The translations under genes were made by a program, and so were the position numbers. Below are positions 52,691 to 63,085 of a stretch of 64,000 nucleotides of DNA, piece after piece (the stretch's first letter is position 1; the number at the start of each line of letters is the position of its first letter). Below the pieces are notes generated by a model. That model ran no database searches and was not told the origin of the DNA. It was given only the letters and a program-made list of their open reading frames with translations. This DNA comes from Heloderma charlesbogerti (lineage: Eukaryota; Chordata; Lepidosauria; Squamata; Helodermatidae): assembly GCA_026122225.1 (NCBI GenBank), contig JANEZZ010002664.1:62001-126000 (forward strand), given 5' to 3'.

Positions 52691-53102
52691 ATAGTGAACT
52701 CATCCTCTGAGCACCTACCTTTATGCAGCAAAAACAGCACCACCCATGCATAGGAGGAATGTATCAGGGGAACCCCAGTGTTGGCAGAAGTACCCGCCCA
52801 TCTTTAGGGGGAAAAAGACCTAATGGGGGAAAATCCCCTAAACAACCCAATTAGGACAGAGTAAGCTCAGTGAGTGCAGAACGCTGAATGATTTGATGTG
52901 GGAGGAATGGGAAAATGTGTCTGTGTGAGGAATGGAATGGAGTATTGTGCAACAGGGCTTGACACGGCTGGCTGGCTGAACAGAAGTTCCGAACGCTTTG
53001 TTGCAGGCCCCACTTGTTATTTCTGCTAAACTATAGCTATCGAAATATCCACAAATGACACATACCGATGAAAAGAGGCTTCAAGCACAGAACAGTTTTG
53101 AC
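52691..53102. other. no recognisable feature
   Basis: Single-copy-looking sequence upstream of the family B element and the CpG-rich block. Confidence 0.35.
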
Positions 53103-53306
53103 CAGTGGAGGCGGGGGGCTCCGATGTCAGTGGGGCAGTGAATCCGTTCTGGGTTTCAGCCAGAACCCCAATGGAGCTCTCCACGGTGCTGAACACCTTT
53201 TGGGGCCCAGGGCTCCGCCCTTTGGATAGCTCCTCCTGGCTGCTCCTGACTGAAACCCAGCGTGGCTCTGCCGCCCCACCGAAACCGGAGCCACCATGCT
53301 CCGCTG
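53103..53306. mobile_element. palindromic hAT mini-element, family B copy 4
   Basis: CAGTGGAGGCGGGGGGCTCC..CACCATGCTCCGCTG with 8-bp flanks GTTTTGAC / GTTCTGCC (6 of 8). Imperfect hairpin as in the other family B copies. Confidence 0.9.
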
Positions 53307-53384
53307 GTTCTGCCGTCAATCAGCCCAGCTTCCTGTGGCATCTTCTCCAGAACTCGGCACTTCTGCATCCTTCCCTCCTCTCCT

Positions 53385-53745
53385 GTAGGGGGCGCCGTAG
53401 GAGGTGGCTGCGGGGAGCAGGTCGGCTGTTCTTGCAGCCAGTCTCTGTGGTCGGACTGAGCTGTCCAGCACTTCAGGAAACGCTCGCCGGGGAGAAACTG
53501 CGAAGGGAGATCGGGAAAGCGAACGGCCAGCTAGCGGGGCTGGCCGGGGCGCAGAGGGTGGGGTGGAGGGCCAGCACCGGAGGAGTGGGGGCCCGGGTGG
53601 GCGGGGGGCCAGGAGGACGGCCCGATCCAGCCCGATCCAAGGAGGCAGAGCCGGCTGGCGAGCAGAGACGAGAGGCCAAACCCAGCTGCAGTGGCTGGCT
53701 CAGACACCAGATCGCAAGAGCGCACCAAAGCACAGCAAGGTAGGG
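53385..53745 (+). promoter_or_regulatory. CpG-rich block, possible promoter / 5' non-coding exon
   Basis: GC-rich with frequent CG (GGGGGCGCCGTAGG, CGCTCGCCGGGG, GGGGCCCGGGTGGGCGGGG). This is unlike the surrounding AT-balanced DNA and is not shared with any repeat here. GC-box-like GGGCGGGG at about 53598. CACAGCAAG followed by GTAGGG at about 53738 would serve as a splice donor. It could be a CpG-island promoter with a non-coding first exon reading rightward, but it could also be an unrecognised GC-rich transposon. Confidence 0.35.
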
Positions 53746-54151
53746 CAAGGAAAAGGAGAGAGCCCCGCGCAGCTGCGCGGGGTGTGTGTGTGAAGGTGTG
53801 TTGCTATATGGTTCTGCCTGGGGTGTGTGTGTGTGTGTGTGGGGGGGGGACATGACAGATTGCCAAGCCGTGTTATAGCACCGTGGATCGCGGTCATGGC
53901 GGGGTGGGGGGTGCAGGGAAACCTGGCAGGAGGTATTTTGGCTGCAGTCCCATCTGTTGTGCCTGTGTGTGTGTGTGCTTTTCTGGGCTTGGTGTTCTTT
54001 GCAAAGAGCAGGTGGAGTGAAGCCCGGGGGGGGGGGGAGATAGTGGGGGGAGGGGGGAGGAGGGGGTAGCTGTTCTGTCTCTAAGAGAAGAAGGCAAATG
54101 AGAGAGCAGGATGTCCATCAGAACAATCATTTTCTGCATGTCTGGTTGTAC

Positions 54152-54155
<4 letters not shown>

Positions 54156-54184
<29 letters not shown>
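54156..54184. repeat. (TA)n microsatellite
   Basis: About 14 TA units. Confidence 0.97.
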
Positions 54185-54187
<3 letters not shown>

Positions 54188-54634
54188 CAAAAGGAGTGAA
54201 TTGGATCATGGCTCTGACCTTAGCTGGATTCGAGGAAATGAAGCCCCCCGCTCCACCCCCACCCCCCAATTCTATGTTGGAAGAATAAAAAGCAAAACTG
54301 TCAAAACAACAGCAAGCCCTCGAGAGATGGAGGGAGCATTGATCGACAGTAATTTGACAGCTCTCCTTCAGAGGATGGGGGTGGAAGGAAAGACAGAGGG
54401 AGAAGGACACACAGGTCTTCTCCTTGAATGGTCTGGCAGTTGTTGTTGTTTTTTTAAAGGGCCACATTTCATTGCAATGGAATTGACTGTTGAGGGAAAA
54501 AACCCTCTAGAATCCCCCGTCCACTGCACGTTATTATTTCCTCTAAGATCTGGTCTTCTCATTTTTTTGCTAAACCCCAGGATCCAAAGAGGGGAAAGTT
54601 TGGGGGTAAATAAATAAATAAAAACACACAACAG

Positions 54635-54635
54635 T

Positions 54636-54674
<39 letters not shown>

Positions 54675-54691
54675 CTCTCTCTCTCTCTCTT
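54635..54691 (+). repeat. (CTTT)n-(CT)n microsatellite
   Basis: About nine TTTC units then about nine CT units. Confidence 0.97.
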
Positions 54692-55498
54692 CTTTTTTGT
54701 GGAGACGGTGATACAGAGGGTTTTGGAAGAGGGGGTCTCTTGGGTGCCCCAAGGTTAGGGTGAAAGGTTGGATCTTGTGGAAGCAATTTTGTCAAGGTGG
54801 AATGGGAGGGAAGGAGAGAGAAGTTTAGTCCATTTTTAGGATGGTGTGTGCAGTCTTTGAATAATTCATCGTGGTGCACTGGGGAAATATTCCCAGGGAA
54901 TTCTGAGTTGCAGTTTAGAAGGGACGTGGATTGCTGTCTTTTGTGGATGTCTTGAAGAGTGATGGATAATACATGCAGTATTAGTGCTTGCGTGATTGGG
55001 AGCAGGGGTTTTCTGATAAAGGACTATGCCTTTTCTTTTTCTTTTTTGCATCTCTATCTATACATCTGGGCACAGGGGAATTTGCACAGTAAACTAAAGT
55101 TTTGTCTATCAGATATGAGTAGAAACCATACAAGAACATCCAGTATGGAGAGAAGGAGAAATCCATACCAAATCCATAGCAGTTGTGTAAACATTCTGGG
55201 AAGCAGTGCAGGTGTTTGTACAAACATGTGCATGAAACAACAGCAACAACAAAAATAATGACTTTATTATATAACTATTTTGATTGTTTTCATAAAACAA
55301 AGAGAAAACATCAAAATAACAAAATGGGTAACAGTGAGTTCATTTCGATAGAGTTGATTCAGAATTACATTTAGCAATAGTGTTATAAATCAATTAAGCA
55401 ATGAAGATTTTTTTCCCTCCTGTCTGACTCCTAAATGTATCCCTCCTTATCATTCTGTGTGATGCAAGTACACCAATGACAACTTAGCACTGATATAG

Positions 55499-55598
55499 AG
55501 CAGCCTTCCCCAACCTGGTGCCGTCTAGGTGGCCATGCTGGCTGAGGATTGTGGGAGTTGTAGTCCAAAAATCTGGAGGGCAACAGCTTGGGGAAGGG
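55499..55598. mobile_element. family C fold-back mini-element with perfect 8-bp duplication
   Basis: AGCAGCCTTCCCCAACCTGG..AACAGCTTGGGGAAGGG, flanked by TGATATAG on both sides (55491-55498, 55599-55606). This copy shows that family C is a hAT-type element. Confidence 0.95.
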
Positions 55599-55629
55599 TG
55601 ATATAGATCCATGGAAGAAAGATCTGTAA

Positions 55630-55882
55630 GGGTGCAATCCTATGCAAGTTTAGACAGAAAAAGGTCCTACAAACCTATGCACGTTTAGACAGAAAAAACT
55701 CCTACAATCCTATGCATGTTTAGACATGAAAAAGTCCTACAATCCTATGCATGTTTGGACAGAAAAAGTCCTACAATCATATGCATGTTTGGACAGAAAA
55801 AAGTCCTACAACTCCCAGCATTCCCCAGAATGCTGGGAGTTGTAGGACTTTCTTCTGTCTGAACATGCATTGGATTGCACTC
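55630..55882. mobile_element. family H element with five tandem arm units
   Basis: GGGTGCAATCCTATGCAAG..GCATTGGATTGCACTC flanked by TAA on both sides (55627-55629, 55883-55885). The left arm unit CAATCCTATGCATGTTTAGA plus CAGAAAAAAGTCCTA is repeated five times (about 35 bp each). The central hairpin ACTCCCAGCATTCCCCAG and a single right arm follow. Confidence 0.93.
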
Positions 55883-56129
55883 TAAATGGCTATTAACCAG
55901 GATAACTTGGTGGAACCTCCAGCTGCAGAAGCAATGTATCTCTGAGCAGCAGATGCTGGGACAAATAACAAACTGGGCCATCACTGTCATGGTGGCTTGT
56001 GGGTCATCTGACTGGATGTTGTTGTAGGGGCAAGGGCCCCCACTGATGCCATATTTGAACAAGGAGCTTCCTGGCACACTCTGCAAACTGTTAACTGCTC
56101 TGTTCCACCTTCTCTCGCAACCCGTAGGC

Positions 56130-56412
56130 AGTGCAGGCTCCAGGTTTTGGGCAAGACACCCTCCTTCTTGCCACCATGGTCCTCCTAATTCTCTTCCTCA
56201 TCATGGCTCCCACTTGCTTGCTGGACTGGCAGGGAGCCAGGACGCCCCAGCATCTCCTCTTCTCACCACCACTGTTGTCTGGGCCAGAGCGACAGGCAGG
56301 GGAACAAACAGGTGGCCATGGGGAGGGGGCGGAGGAGCAAGTCCAGGGGGCTCTGGTCAGTGGGCCCCTGCTGGGGTGGGGGCCCTCGGCAGGTGCCCAG
56401 CCATGTCTATTC
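56130..56412 (+). repeat. dispersed repeat G, copy 2
   Basis: Opposite orientation to 41710-42030. Contains CATCATGGCTCCCACTTGCT and GTTGTCTGGGCCAGAGCGAC. An open frame (56131-56568) overlaps it but is not conserved in copy 1, so it is not treated as a gene. Confidence 0.75.
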
Positions 56413-56559
56413 TTGGCTCTAGCCCTAGCAGGGAGAGATATCCCTGAGTGTGCTGGTTCCCAGCAGCATCGCTGCTGTTTCCCTGCAGAATGGGTCTCCC
56501 AACAGGGGGGTCTTGTCAGTGGGCCACTGTGGGTGTGTGTGGTAGGAAGACCCCCCTCC

Positions 56560-56990
56560 TCATACTAGAACCCAGCGGGGTCCTTTCATGAAGTGGATGG
56601 GTGGGAGATTCAGACAGACAAAAGGAAGGGCGTCTTCACACAGCGACAGTGCATCGTTAAACTGTGGAATTCACTACCACAAGACACAGTGATGGCCACC
56701 AACTTGGATGGCTTTCCAAGGGGGGTAGATTAATTCCTGAATGAGAAGGCTACCAATGGCTACTAGTCTTGATGGCTATGTGCTACCTCCAGAACCAGAG
56801 GCAGTGAGCCTATGTGCATCAATTGCTGGGGAACATGGGTGGGTGGGTGGGGAGTGCTGTTGCGTTCATGCCCTGCATGCGGGTTCCTGGTCAATAGCTG
56901 GTTGGCCACTGTGGGAACAGAATGCTGGGCAAGATGGACCCTTGGTCTGATCCACAAGGGCTCTTCTGACGTTCTTATGGGTCCTTGGCA
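56560..56990 (+). mobile_element. CR1/L3-type LINE 3' end
   Basis: TACTAGAACCCAGCGGGGTCC..GGGAGATTCAGACAGACAAAAG..GGTTGGCCACTGTGGGAACAG..GGCTCTTCTGACGTTCTTAT. Confidence 0.87.
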
Positions 56991-57474
56991 GGGGCAATAC
57001 ATGCCTACCCTTGATGCCAGCCGAGTGTGCGCCTTGAGAGGGATCCCTTCGTATTGCCTCTGCCACACCTCTTCCAGCCAAGTCAGTGGATGCTTTCTCC
57101 GTCGGACAGCTGTTTTTCCCACATGTCTCCCTCTCACTGTGGTAGTTGTCACAGCTGTTTATAATATCTTTAGCACTCTTGACATGTAGCACTCAAGCCT
57201 TCTCGTTCATCATGGCAAAGGCCCTGTGAGACAGGCCACAGTCATTCGCCATTTAACAGATGAAGAACTGAGGCAGAGAGACAGTGAGTTGTTGATGGAA
57301 GCCTAGCAAATTAACAACCTGAAGCGGTTTTGGGTGTGTGTGTTTTGTTTTGGCTTTACCCGCAGCATGGAGCTTGGCTCACTCGTTCGAGCCATGCCTG
57401 TTGTGTTACAGCATTATATTTTTGATGGTATACAGTTCTGGTATGAGGAATATTTTTTGGCTCTGCTTTCAGTT
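56991..57474. other. no gene; MIR-like scrap at about 57220-57310
   Basis: CCTGTGAGACAGGCCACAGT..ACAGATGAAGAACTGAGGCAG resembles the MIR core in reverse. The rest is unassigned. Confidence 0.4.
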
Positions 57475-57812
57475 TAGGCGATAATGGGGATGTAAGAAAC
57501 TGTTGCTGCGGCAAGTCCAAAATCTCTCCTCCACCGCCATTCGCTCATTGACCCAATCTCTCTGCCTAGCCTTCTCAGTGGCCGCTCCCATGCTGTGGAA
57601 CTCCCTGTCAAGGGAGGCTGGATGCCTTCCCTCTCTGCTATCCTTCTGCCAGCAGGCAAAGAGCGCTCTGTTCGAGTGGGCGTTTGGTGCGGAAGCAGGT
57701 CTGTTGGGTACTTCCACACTGCTACTGTATAACTACTTGTACAGCACACTGAGCTCATTAGAAAGTGGGTGGGATACAACTGTGAGGAGGAGGAGAAGTA
57801 ATAATAATAATA
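57475..57812 (+). mobile_element. L2 LINE 3' portion
   Basis: CLAFSVAAPMLWNSLSREAG and LLSFCQQAKSALFEWAFGAE (57540-57690), then 3' UTR TGAGCTCATTAGAAAGTGGG and (AAT)n. Confidence 0.88.
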
Positions 57813-57849
57813 TCACAGTTGTATTTTCATTATACATGTGGTTATGCTG

Positions 57850-57990
57850 ATTTATCTTCATAACAACAGTCATGTGAGGCAGGTCAGCCAGAGAGACTGG
57901 GCCAAGGAGCTAACGACTGGCGGAGGAGAGCACTTGAACTTGGATCGCCGTGGTCCAGCTCTGACTACGCTAATGTGGCTAGAACGCTAA
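57850..57990 (-). mobile_element. MIR-like SINE fragment
   Basis: CATAACAACAGTCATGTGAGGCAG..GACTGGGCCAAGGAGCTAAC..CACTTGAACTTGGATCG follows MIR order on the minus strand. Confidence 0.55.
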
Positions 57991-58002
57991 ATCAGTAAAT
58001 AG

Positions 58003-58120
58003 GTCTGCCTTCGGCAACGTGGTGCCCTCCAAATGTGTCGGACTACACGTCCATAGCTGGCTGGGGGATTCTGGGAGTTGTAGCCCAACACACCTGGAAG
58101 GCGCCAGATTGGGGAAAAGT
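58003..58120. mobile_element. family C fold-back mini-element
   Basis: CTGCCTTCGGCAACGTGGTGCC..GGACTACACGTCC and TTCTGGGAGTTGTAGCCCAA..GGCGCCAGATTGGGGAAAAG. Confidence 0.82.
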
Positions 58121-58145
58121 GATCTATAGATGAAGCAGCCATTTA

Positions 58146-58889
58146 GGGTGCAATCCTATGCATGTTTAGACAGAAAGAGGTCCTACAATCCTATGCGTGT
58201 TTAGACAGAAAGAAGTCCTACAATCCTATGCATGTTTAGACAGAAAGAAGTCCTACAATCCTATGCATGTTTGGACAGAAAGAAGTCCTACAATCCTATG
58301 CATGTTTGGACAGAAAGAAGTCCTACAATCCTATGCATGTTTAGACAGAAAGAAGTCCTACAATCCTATGCGTGTTTAGACAGAAAGAAGTCCTACAATC
58401 CTATGCGTGTTTAGACAGAAAGAAGTCCTACAATCCTATGCGTGTTTAGACAGAAAGACGTCCTACAATCCTATGCGTGTTTAGACAGAAAGACATCCTA
58501 CAATCCTATGCGTGTTTAGACTGAAAGAAGTCCTACAATCCTATGCGTGTTTAGACAGAAAGAAGTCCTACAATCCTATGCGTGTTTAGACAGAAAGAAG
58601 TCCTACAATCCTATGCGTGTTTAGACAGAAAGAAGTCCTACAATCCTATGCGTGTTTAGACAGAAAGAAGTCCTACAATCCTATGCGTGTTTAGACAGAA
58701 AGAAGTCCTACAATCCTATGCGTGTTTAGACAGAAAGAAGTCCTACAATCCTATGCGTGTTTAGACAGAAAGAAGTCCTACAATCCTATGCATTTTTAGA
58801 TAGAAAGAAGTCCTGCAACTCCTAGCATGGCTGGCTGGGGAATGCTGGGGGATGTAGGGCTTTGTTTAAACATGTATAGGATTGTGCCC
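58146..58889. mobile_element. family H element, arm expanded to 19 units
   Basis: GGGTGCAATCCTATGC at the left and GTATAGGATTGTGCCC at the right. TTA (58143-58145) and TAA (58890-58892) flank it, compatible with a TWA duplication. A single hairpin centre (CTCCTAGCATGGCTGG) and right arm remain after the array. The length is 744 bp against about 140 bp for the simple copy at 51.2 kb. Confidence 0.93.
58151..58815 (+). repeat. 35-bp tandem array, 19 units in strict register
   Basis: CAATCCTATGCGTGTTTAGA followed by CAGAAAGAAGTCCTA. Starts run every 35 bases from 58151 to 58781 with no indel. CAT variants cluster at both edges and CGT variants in the middle, suggesting growth from inside. Confidence 0.98.
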
Positions 58890-59989
58890 TAAGACAAACC
58901 CACAGAGGTTAGTGCTTTGTTAAACGAGGACTAACTTTCCTGCAGTGTCTGCTCTTTGGCTCACATTTTGTGCTGTTTCAGAGGTTGTCCCGCCACTCCC
59001 CTTCGCTATCACAGATGTCTTTTTCATCTTCAAAGAAATTGATTAAAAAACATCAGCCACATTACAGAATTTCAGTCCTCAGAAGGGTCCAGGATTGCTC
59101 ATCTTTCTTGGACTCAGTGGCTCAACTGACCCTTTCCAACTCATCATCATTGACATGATTCTATGATCTCCTTGCCACTTTGGGAGAGGGAGCTGGCAGA
59201 GACTCAGGGTCTTCTCAGGGGTGGCTCCCTGGCTGAGTAACACTGTCCTTAGCATGGTTCACCTGATGCTCACATTGTTGTCCTTTTGGCGCCAGGCTAA
59301 AACTTAAAAAAAATAATAATCTCCCAGTCCCTTTAGCATCGTTTCCCCATACCCTTTAAAAAACTTCAATAGATTCAAAAAGATCTTACAGAAAATTTAA
59401 TATTTGTAAAGAGTCTTAATATTATTGCCTCTGCGGTTGAGGGCGGTTGGGTAGTTTTTAGTTTTGAGGTGGGTTTCACTCTTTCTCTGTGTGAAATGAT
59501 TTGCCTGTGTTTAATATTTCTTCTTGTGCTTGGCTTTGCGGGTTTGTTTAGCATTTCCATGCTGAAGTTGATTACACGATCTATCATAGTTTAATTTGTT
59601 TTACATTTGTATATTCCCTGGTGAATTTATTTTATGACTTGATTAAATCATCATCATCATCACAATTTCAAACTTTGTTGGAGTAAACCTTGAAATCAGG
59701 AACAAACATAATGTCAAAAGTATAAGGCCAGCTTGCATACTTCCAAGTACAGAAGTTGTATGCCTCTGTAGGCTAGAGAAAGAGAAAGACAGCTATGCAC
59801 CCAAGGCATTTGGAACCCTCACACACATGAGTGTTCATCCTTATCAAGAGGTGTCAGGCCAAGAGGCAGGGCTCTAAGGCCTGGCTGCCGTGTGGTGTTA
59901 GAAGTGGGATTTCATTTTAAGAAAAATGATCTCCATCACCTGATCTCCTACTGAGAGAAGAGTGAGGGTTAGATTTGTTGATGGTTTGG
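58890..59989. other. no gene recognised
   Basis: Single-copy-looking apart from a (ATC)n at 59647-59662 and the diverged duplicate noted at 59729-59910. Confidence 0.4.
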
Positions 59990-60476
59990 AGGTAGTCCTT
60001 GAATGGAATTCATTGTCACAAGGTGTTGAGATAACTATTAGGTTAGACAGTAACAACAACAACAACAACGAATCAGTAGTCCTTCTCTGGGATCCCCTAC
60101 CAAAGGAAGTGAGTTGGGTGGCTACTAAGAACAGGGCCTTTACAGCTGTGGCACCCTGGTTGTGGAATGACTGTCCCAGAGAGGTTCACCTGGCACTTAC
60201 GTTGTGCTCTTTTCAGTGCCAGGCTTTATTTTATTTTCCCAGGCATTTTAGTCTTTCAGTTTCTGTTGTTTAAAATCTGTTACCATATTTTAAACCTTTG
60301 CATTGCTGTTAGGTTTATTTTTTGATATACTGTAATTTTAAACTTTTAAACTGTATATTGTATCTTATCATGTTCTTTTTTTATGGTTTTAATTGTTGTG
60401 AACTGCCCGGAGAGCATCGGCTATTGGGACGTATAGAAATGTAATTAATTAATTAATTGATTGATGAATAATAATG
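59990..60476 (+). mobile_element. L2 LINE 3' end
   Basis: FTAVAPWLWNDCPREVHLAL is the conserved L2 block (60138-60200), followed by the 3' UTR GCATTTTAGTCTTTCAGTTT and GAACTGCCCGGAGAGCATCG. It carries a (AAC)n at 60052-60069. Confidence 0.85.
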
Positions 60477-60523
60477 GGCCAGATACATTAATGGAGGATA
60501 GATCAATCAACCGCGATAGTTAG

Positions 60524-60777
60524 AGAGCCAGTGTGGTGTAGTGGCAAGACTGTTGGACTAGGAACTGGGAGATCTGGGTTCTAGTCCCCACTCGGCCATG
60601 GAAGCTCACTGGGTGACTTTGGGCCAGTCACAGACTCTCAGCCCAACCCACCTCATAGGGTTGTTGTTGTGAGGATAAAATGGAGAGGAGGAAGATAATG
60701 TAAGCCGCCTTGGGTTCCTTGCAAGAGGAAAAAAGGCAGGGTATAAATGCAACAAATAAATAATAAATAATAATAAA
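60524..60777 (+). mobile_element. SINE S1 copy, full length
   Basis: GAGAGCCAGTGTGGTGTAGTG head, GGGTTCTAGTCCCC, TTGTTGTTGTGAGGATAAAA, GGGTATAAATGCAACAAATA tail. Confidence 0.93.
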
Positions 60778-60925
60778 TCAAACCTCCCTGTACATAAGCA
60801 GTATACCTCTGACTACCAGAGAAAGAGACAGATGGGTGTGCATTGAAGGCATTTTGAAAACACGCATACACAAGCATTTGCCCTTAGGGCTCTAGGGCCC
60901 AGCTGCCATGTGGTGTTATCAGTGT

Positions 60926-62399
60926 GATCCTTTACTCATTCTGGGAATTCGGCAGTCTCCACGGGGCATGACAGAGAGACGACACTGAAAACTGAAGTGG
61001 CAGTGTCTAGTGAAATGTGGACTGTACCACTTCAGCAGAAATGGACTATGCCACTTCAGAGTCCAGGTGAGTGGTCATTTCTCAAATGCTCCCTCTTGTT
61101 AACCAACAAACAGCCGCTCTTCCTGCAAGCATAAAATTAGGATGGCAGGGACAGACCCCTTTGTCTCTGAGATTCTGGTTTTCTTCTTGCAGGGCGATTG
61201 TTAAATATGGGAGAAATATTCAGAAATGGTCTTCCTCACCAGAAGTCTGGAGTGGTACAGTCCACCATAAGGACAGGAGCTGCAGGGCAAATAGACCCTA
61301 GGTCCTGGCAAATGTTCAGGGTCTGCCCTGACCGCAGTTCAACGCAGCTCTCAGCCAACCGAAAGAGTAGGACTGGAGCCAGTTAGAGCCTAGGATGTTC
61401 TGCGACATGGCCACATCTAGGGCTTGAGCTTGCCCACCTCTGGTCTAGCTTCTGTGAAGCTTCACAAGGCAGCCAGCTAGCTAACATCCCCCTTACTGGG
61501 TCTAGGAGCGAAGAAGACCACGCTCCTGATGGCCGGGTGGCGACTGTGTGTGCCAAGAGGATTCAAGCCTCTTTACCCAGGTTTGCTCCCTTTTAGGGAA
61601 GGCACCTTTCTTTCTTTCGGCTGAGATCATCTTGTGGAACTGGGGGACGGGGTGGCGGCGGCGGAGGCAGGATGAATCACTTTCTCCTGAGGTATCTCTT
61701 TTGTTTTTAAACAACAAGAACTCTGGATTATCCAGTGCAGTTGGTGGGCAGCAGGTTTGAAGAGGCCCTAAACACAGCCCTTGTTCACGCAACTTCCAAT
61801 TAATTAACCGTTTGAACCCGGGCGTGATCACGGCCATGGTGTAAGCGGCTTTCCAAAGGATTAGAGGCGTATGTGGTGCGTAGGTCTTCTCCGCGCTGCC
61901 ACCAGGGCCCAAAAGGACAACCTCCTTCTCTGGAAATGGAGCTCCTCTGACACCAGATGGCTCGGATTATAAACAGCCGAGGGAGGGATGCCCTGCTGTT
62001 GAACGTCTTCTCTGAGATCTGCATGGCCGCTGAACTAGATTCCAATCCGATGTGGCAGTTTCTGCCTTCCTCTTCCTCTTCTCCATCTTTCCTCTTTTGC
62101 TCCTTTCCCCCTTCCTTCCTTCCTTCCTTCCTTCCTTCCTTCCTTCCTTCCTTCCTTCCTCCAGCTTTTATGCACTCCCCCCCAAAACAGCTGACAAAAT
62201 CCGCCCCCCCCCGTTTGCAACTCCTTGGAGAGGGAGGCTAGGTTGATTCCCTTTTTGTTGTCAAAGTGTTTTTATTCAGGAAAGGCCTTTGCTGCTGAAG
62301 TGTTGCTGAAATGGGTGCCGTTTGTTACTTTGTTTTTATTGCTGCGAGTGCGTTTTCATCGGGCCTTTAATTGGCCCTTTAATGATTCGCTTCTACGTT
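60926..62399. other. no gene recognised
   Basis: Single-copy-looking. A 136-codon minus-strand frame (61502-61912) lacks family resemblance. ACTGAAGTGGCAGTGTC..CCACTTCAGAGTCCAGG near 61000-61065 forms a small hairpin. (CCTT)n at 62109-62161. Confidence 0.4.
62109..62161 (+). repeat. (CCTT)n microsatellite
   Basis: About thirteen perfect CTTC units. Confidence 0.98.
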
Positions 62400-62515
62400 T
62401 TAATCGAGGTTGGTTCTGTTGTTGTCGTTTTAACCTGTATGTTATTCTTGTTAGCCAACCGGAGCCCCATGCTTGGTGGAAAGGTGGGATATACGTTTAG
62501 TAAATAAATAAAAAC
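62400..62515 (+). mobile_element. LINE 3' tail, L2-like
   Basis: GCTTGGTGGAAAGGTGGGATA followed by TAGTAAATAAATAAAA. Confidence 0.55.
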
Positions 62516-62880
62516 GAAGAAACAACAGCAGAACAGCTATTTAAAAAGGAATAAATCCATTTAAAACAAGCAAACAAATCCAGCCACAACAAGAAGACAG
62601 AGAAGACATGGGCTAGCTCTCATCCAGAAACATCCTCAGCAAATTCCGATTCAAATATTAGAATTATTTGATTCAAATAATACAAATAATAATAATAATA
62701 AGTGAGGGGGAGCAAAGATGGCATGAGACTGACTCAGAGGGAACTGCAGCTCAGCAACTGAGGTCATGGGTGGTTGTGTTTTCCTGGTGGCTAAGCCAAG
62801 AGGATGGGATCATGTCCCTCCAGCCCCTGGGGCCCAAAGTCTGGCCCCAGCTGTGAGCAACGCAAAAGAGCCCACTTTGG
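62516..62880. other. no gene; (AAT)n at 62683-62701
   Basis: Nothing else recognised. Confidence 0.35.
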
Positions 62881-62882
62881 AA

Positions 62883-63085
62883 CAGTATGGTATAGTGGTT
62901 AGAGTGTTTGATTGGGGAGACCCAGGTTCAAGTCCGCACTCAGCCCTGAATCTCACCGGGTGGCTCTGGTGCCAGTCCCTGACTCTCAGCCTCATCTACC
63001 TCGCAGGGTTGTTGTGAGGGTAGGACCACAATGTAGGCTGCCTTGAGCTCCTTGGAGGAAAATATGGGATGCTGATGTTACAAAT
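62883..63085 (+). mobile_element. SINE S1-like copy, divergent
   Basis: AGTATGGTATAGTGGTTAGAG head, B box GGTTCAAGTCC, GCAGGGTTGTTGTGAGGGTA, CTGCCTTGAGCTCCTTGGAGG. It lacks the usual long AT tail and is older than the other copies. Confidence 0.8.

Larger units (their letters stand above)
53746..55498. other. single-copy-looking stretch with microsatellites
   Basis: (GT)n at 53823-53840 and 53965-53977, G runs at 54027-54036, (TA)n at 54156-54184, and (CTTT)n then (CT)n at 54635-54691. No transposon family is recognised over 54.7-55.45 kb, which is unusual for this window. No exon can be supported. Confidence 0.45.
59729..60925 (+). repeat. diverged direct duplication, segments 59729-59910 and 60776-60925
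   Basis: Both read ..TATGCCTCTGTAGGCTAGAG / ..TATACCTCTGACTACCAGAG, AAGGCATTT, CACACATGAGTGTTCATCC / CATACACAAGCATTTGCCC, and CTGCCGTGTGGTGTTAGAAG / CTGCCATGTGGTGTTATCAG. Order is kept. The middle holds an L2 tail and a SINE. Confidence 0.7.

Noticed and set aside
53105..53743. 212-codon plus-strand open frame
   Set aside because: It begins inside a family B transposon and runs through the CpG-rich block, where GC content suppresses stops. No domain resemblance.
58143..58150. Telomere-like TTAGGG
   Set aside because: Single occurrence created by the TTA flank and the GGG start of a family H element.
58197..58414. Repetitive open frames (MFRQKEVLQSYACLDRKK)
   Set aside because: Translations of the 35-bp array; no gene.
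58151..58815. CRISPR-like regular spacing
   Set aside because: Units are head to tail without variable spacers, and the genome is vertebrate.
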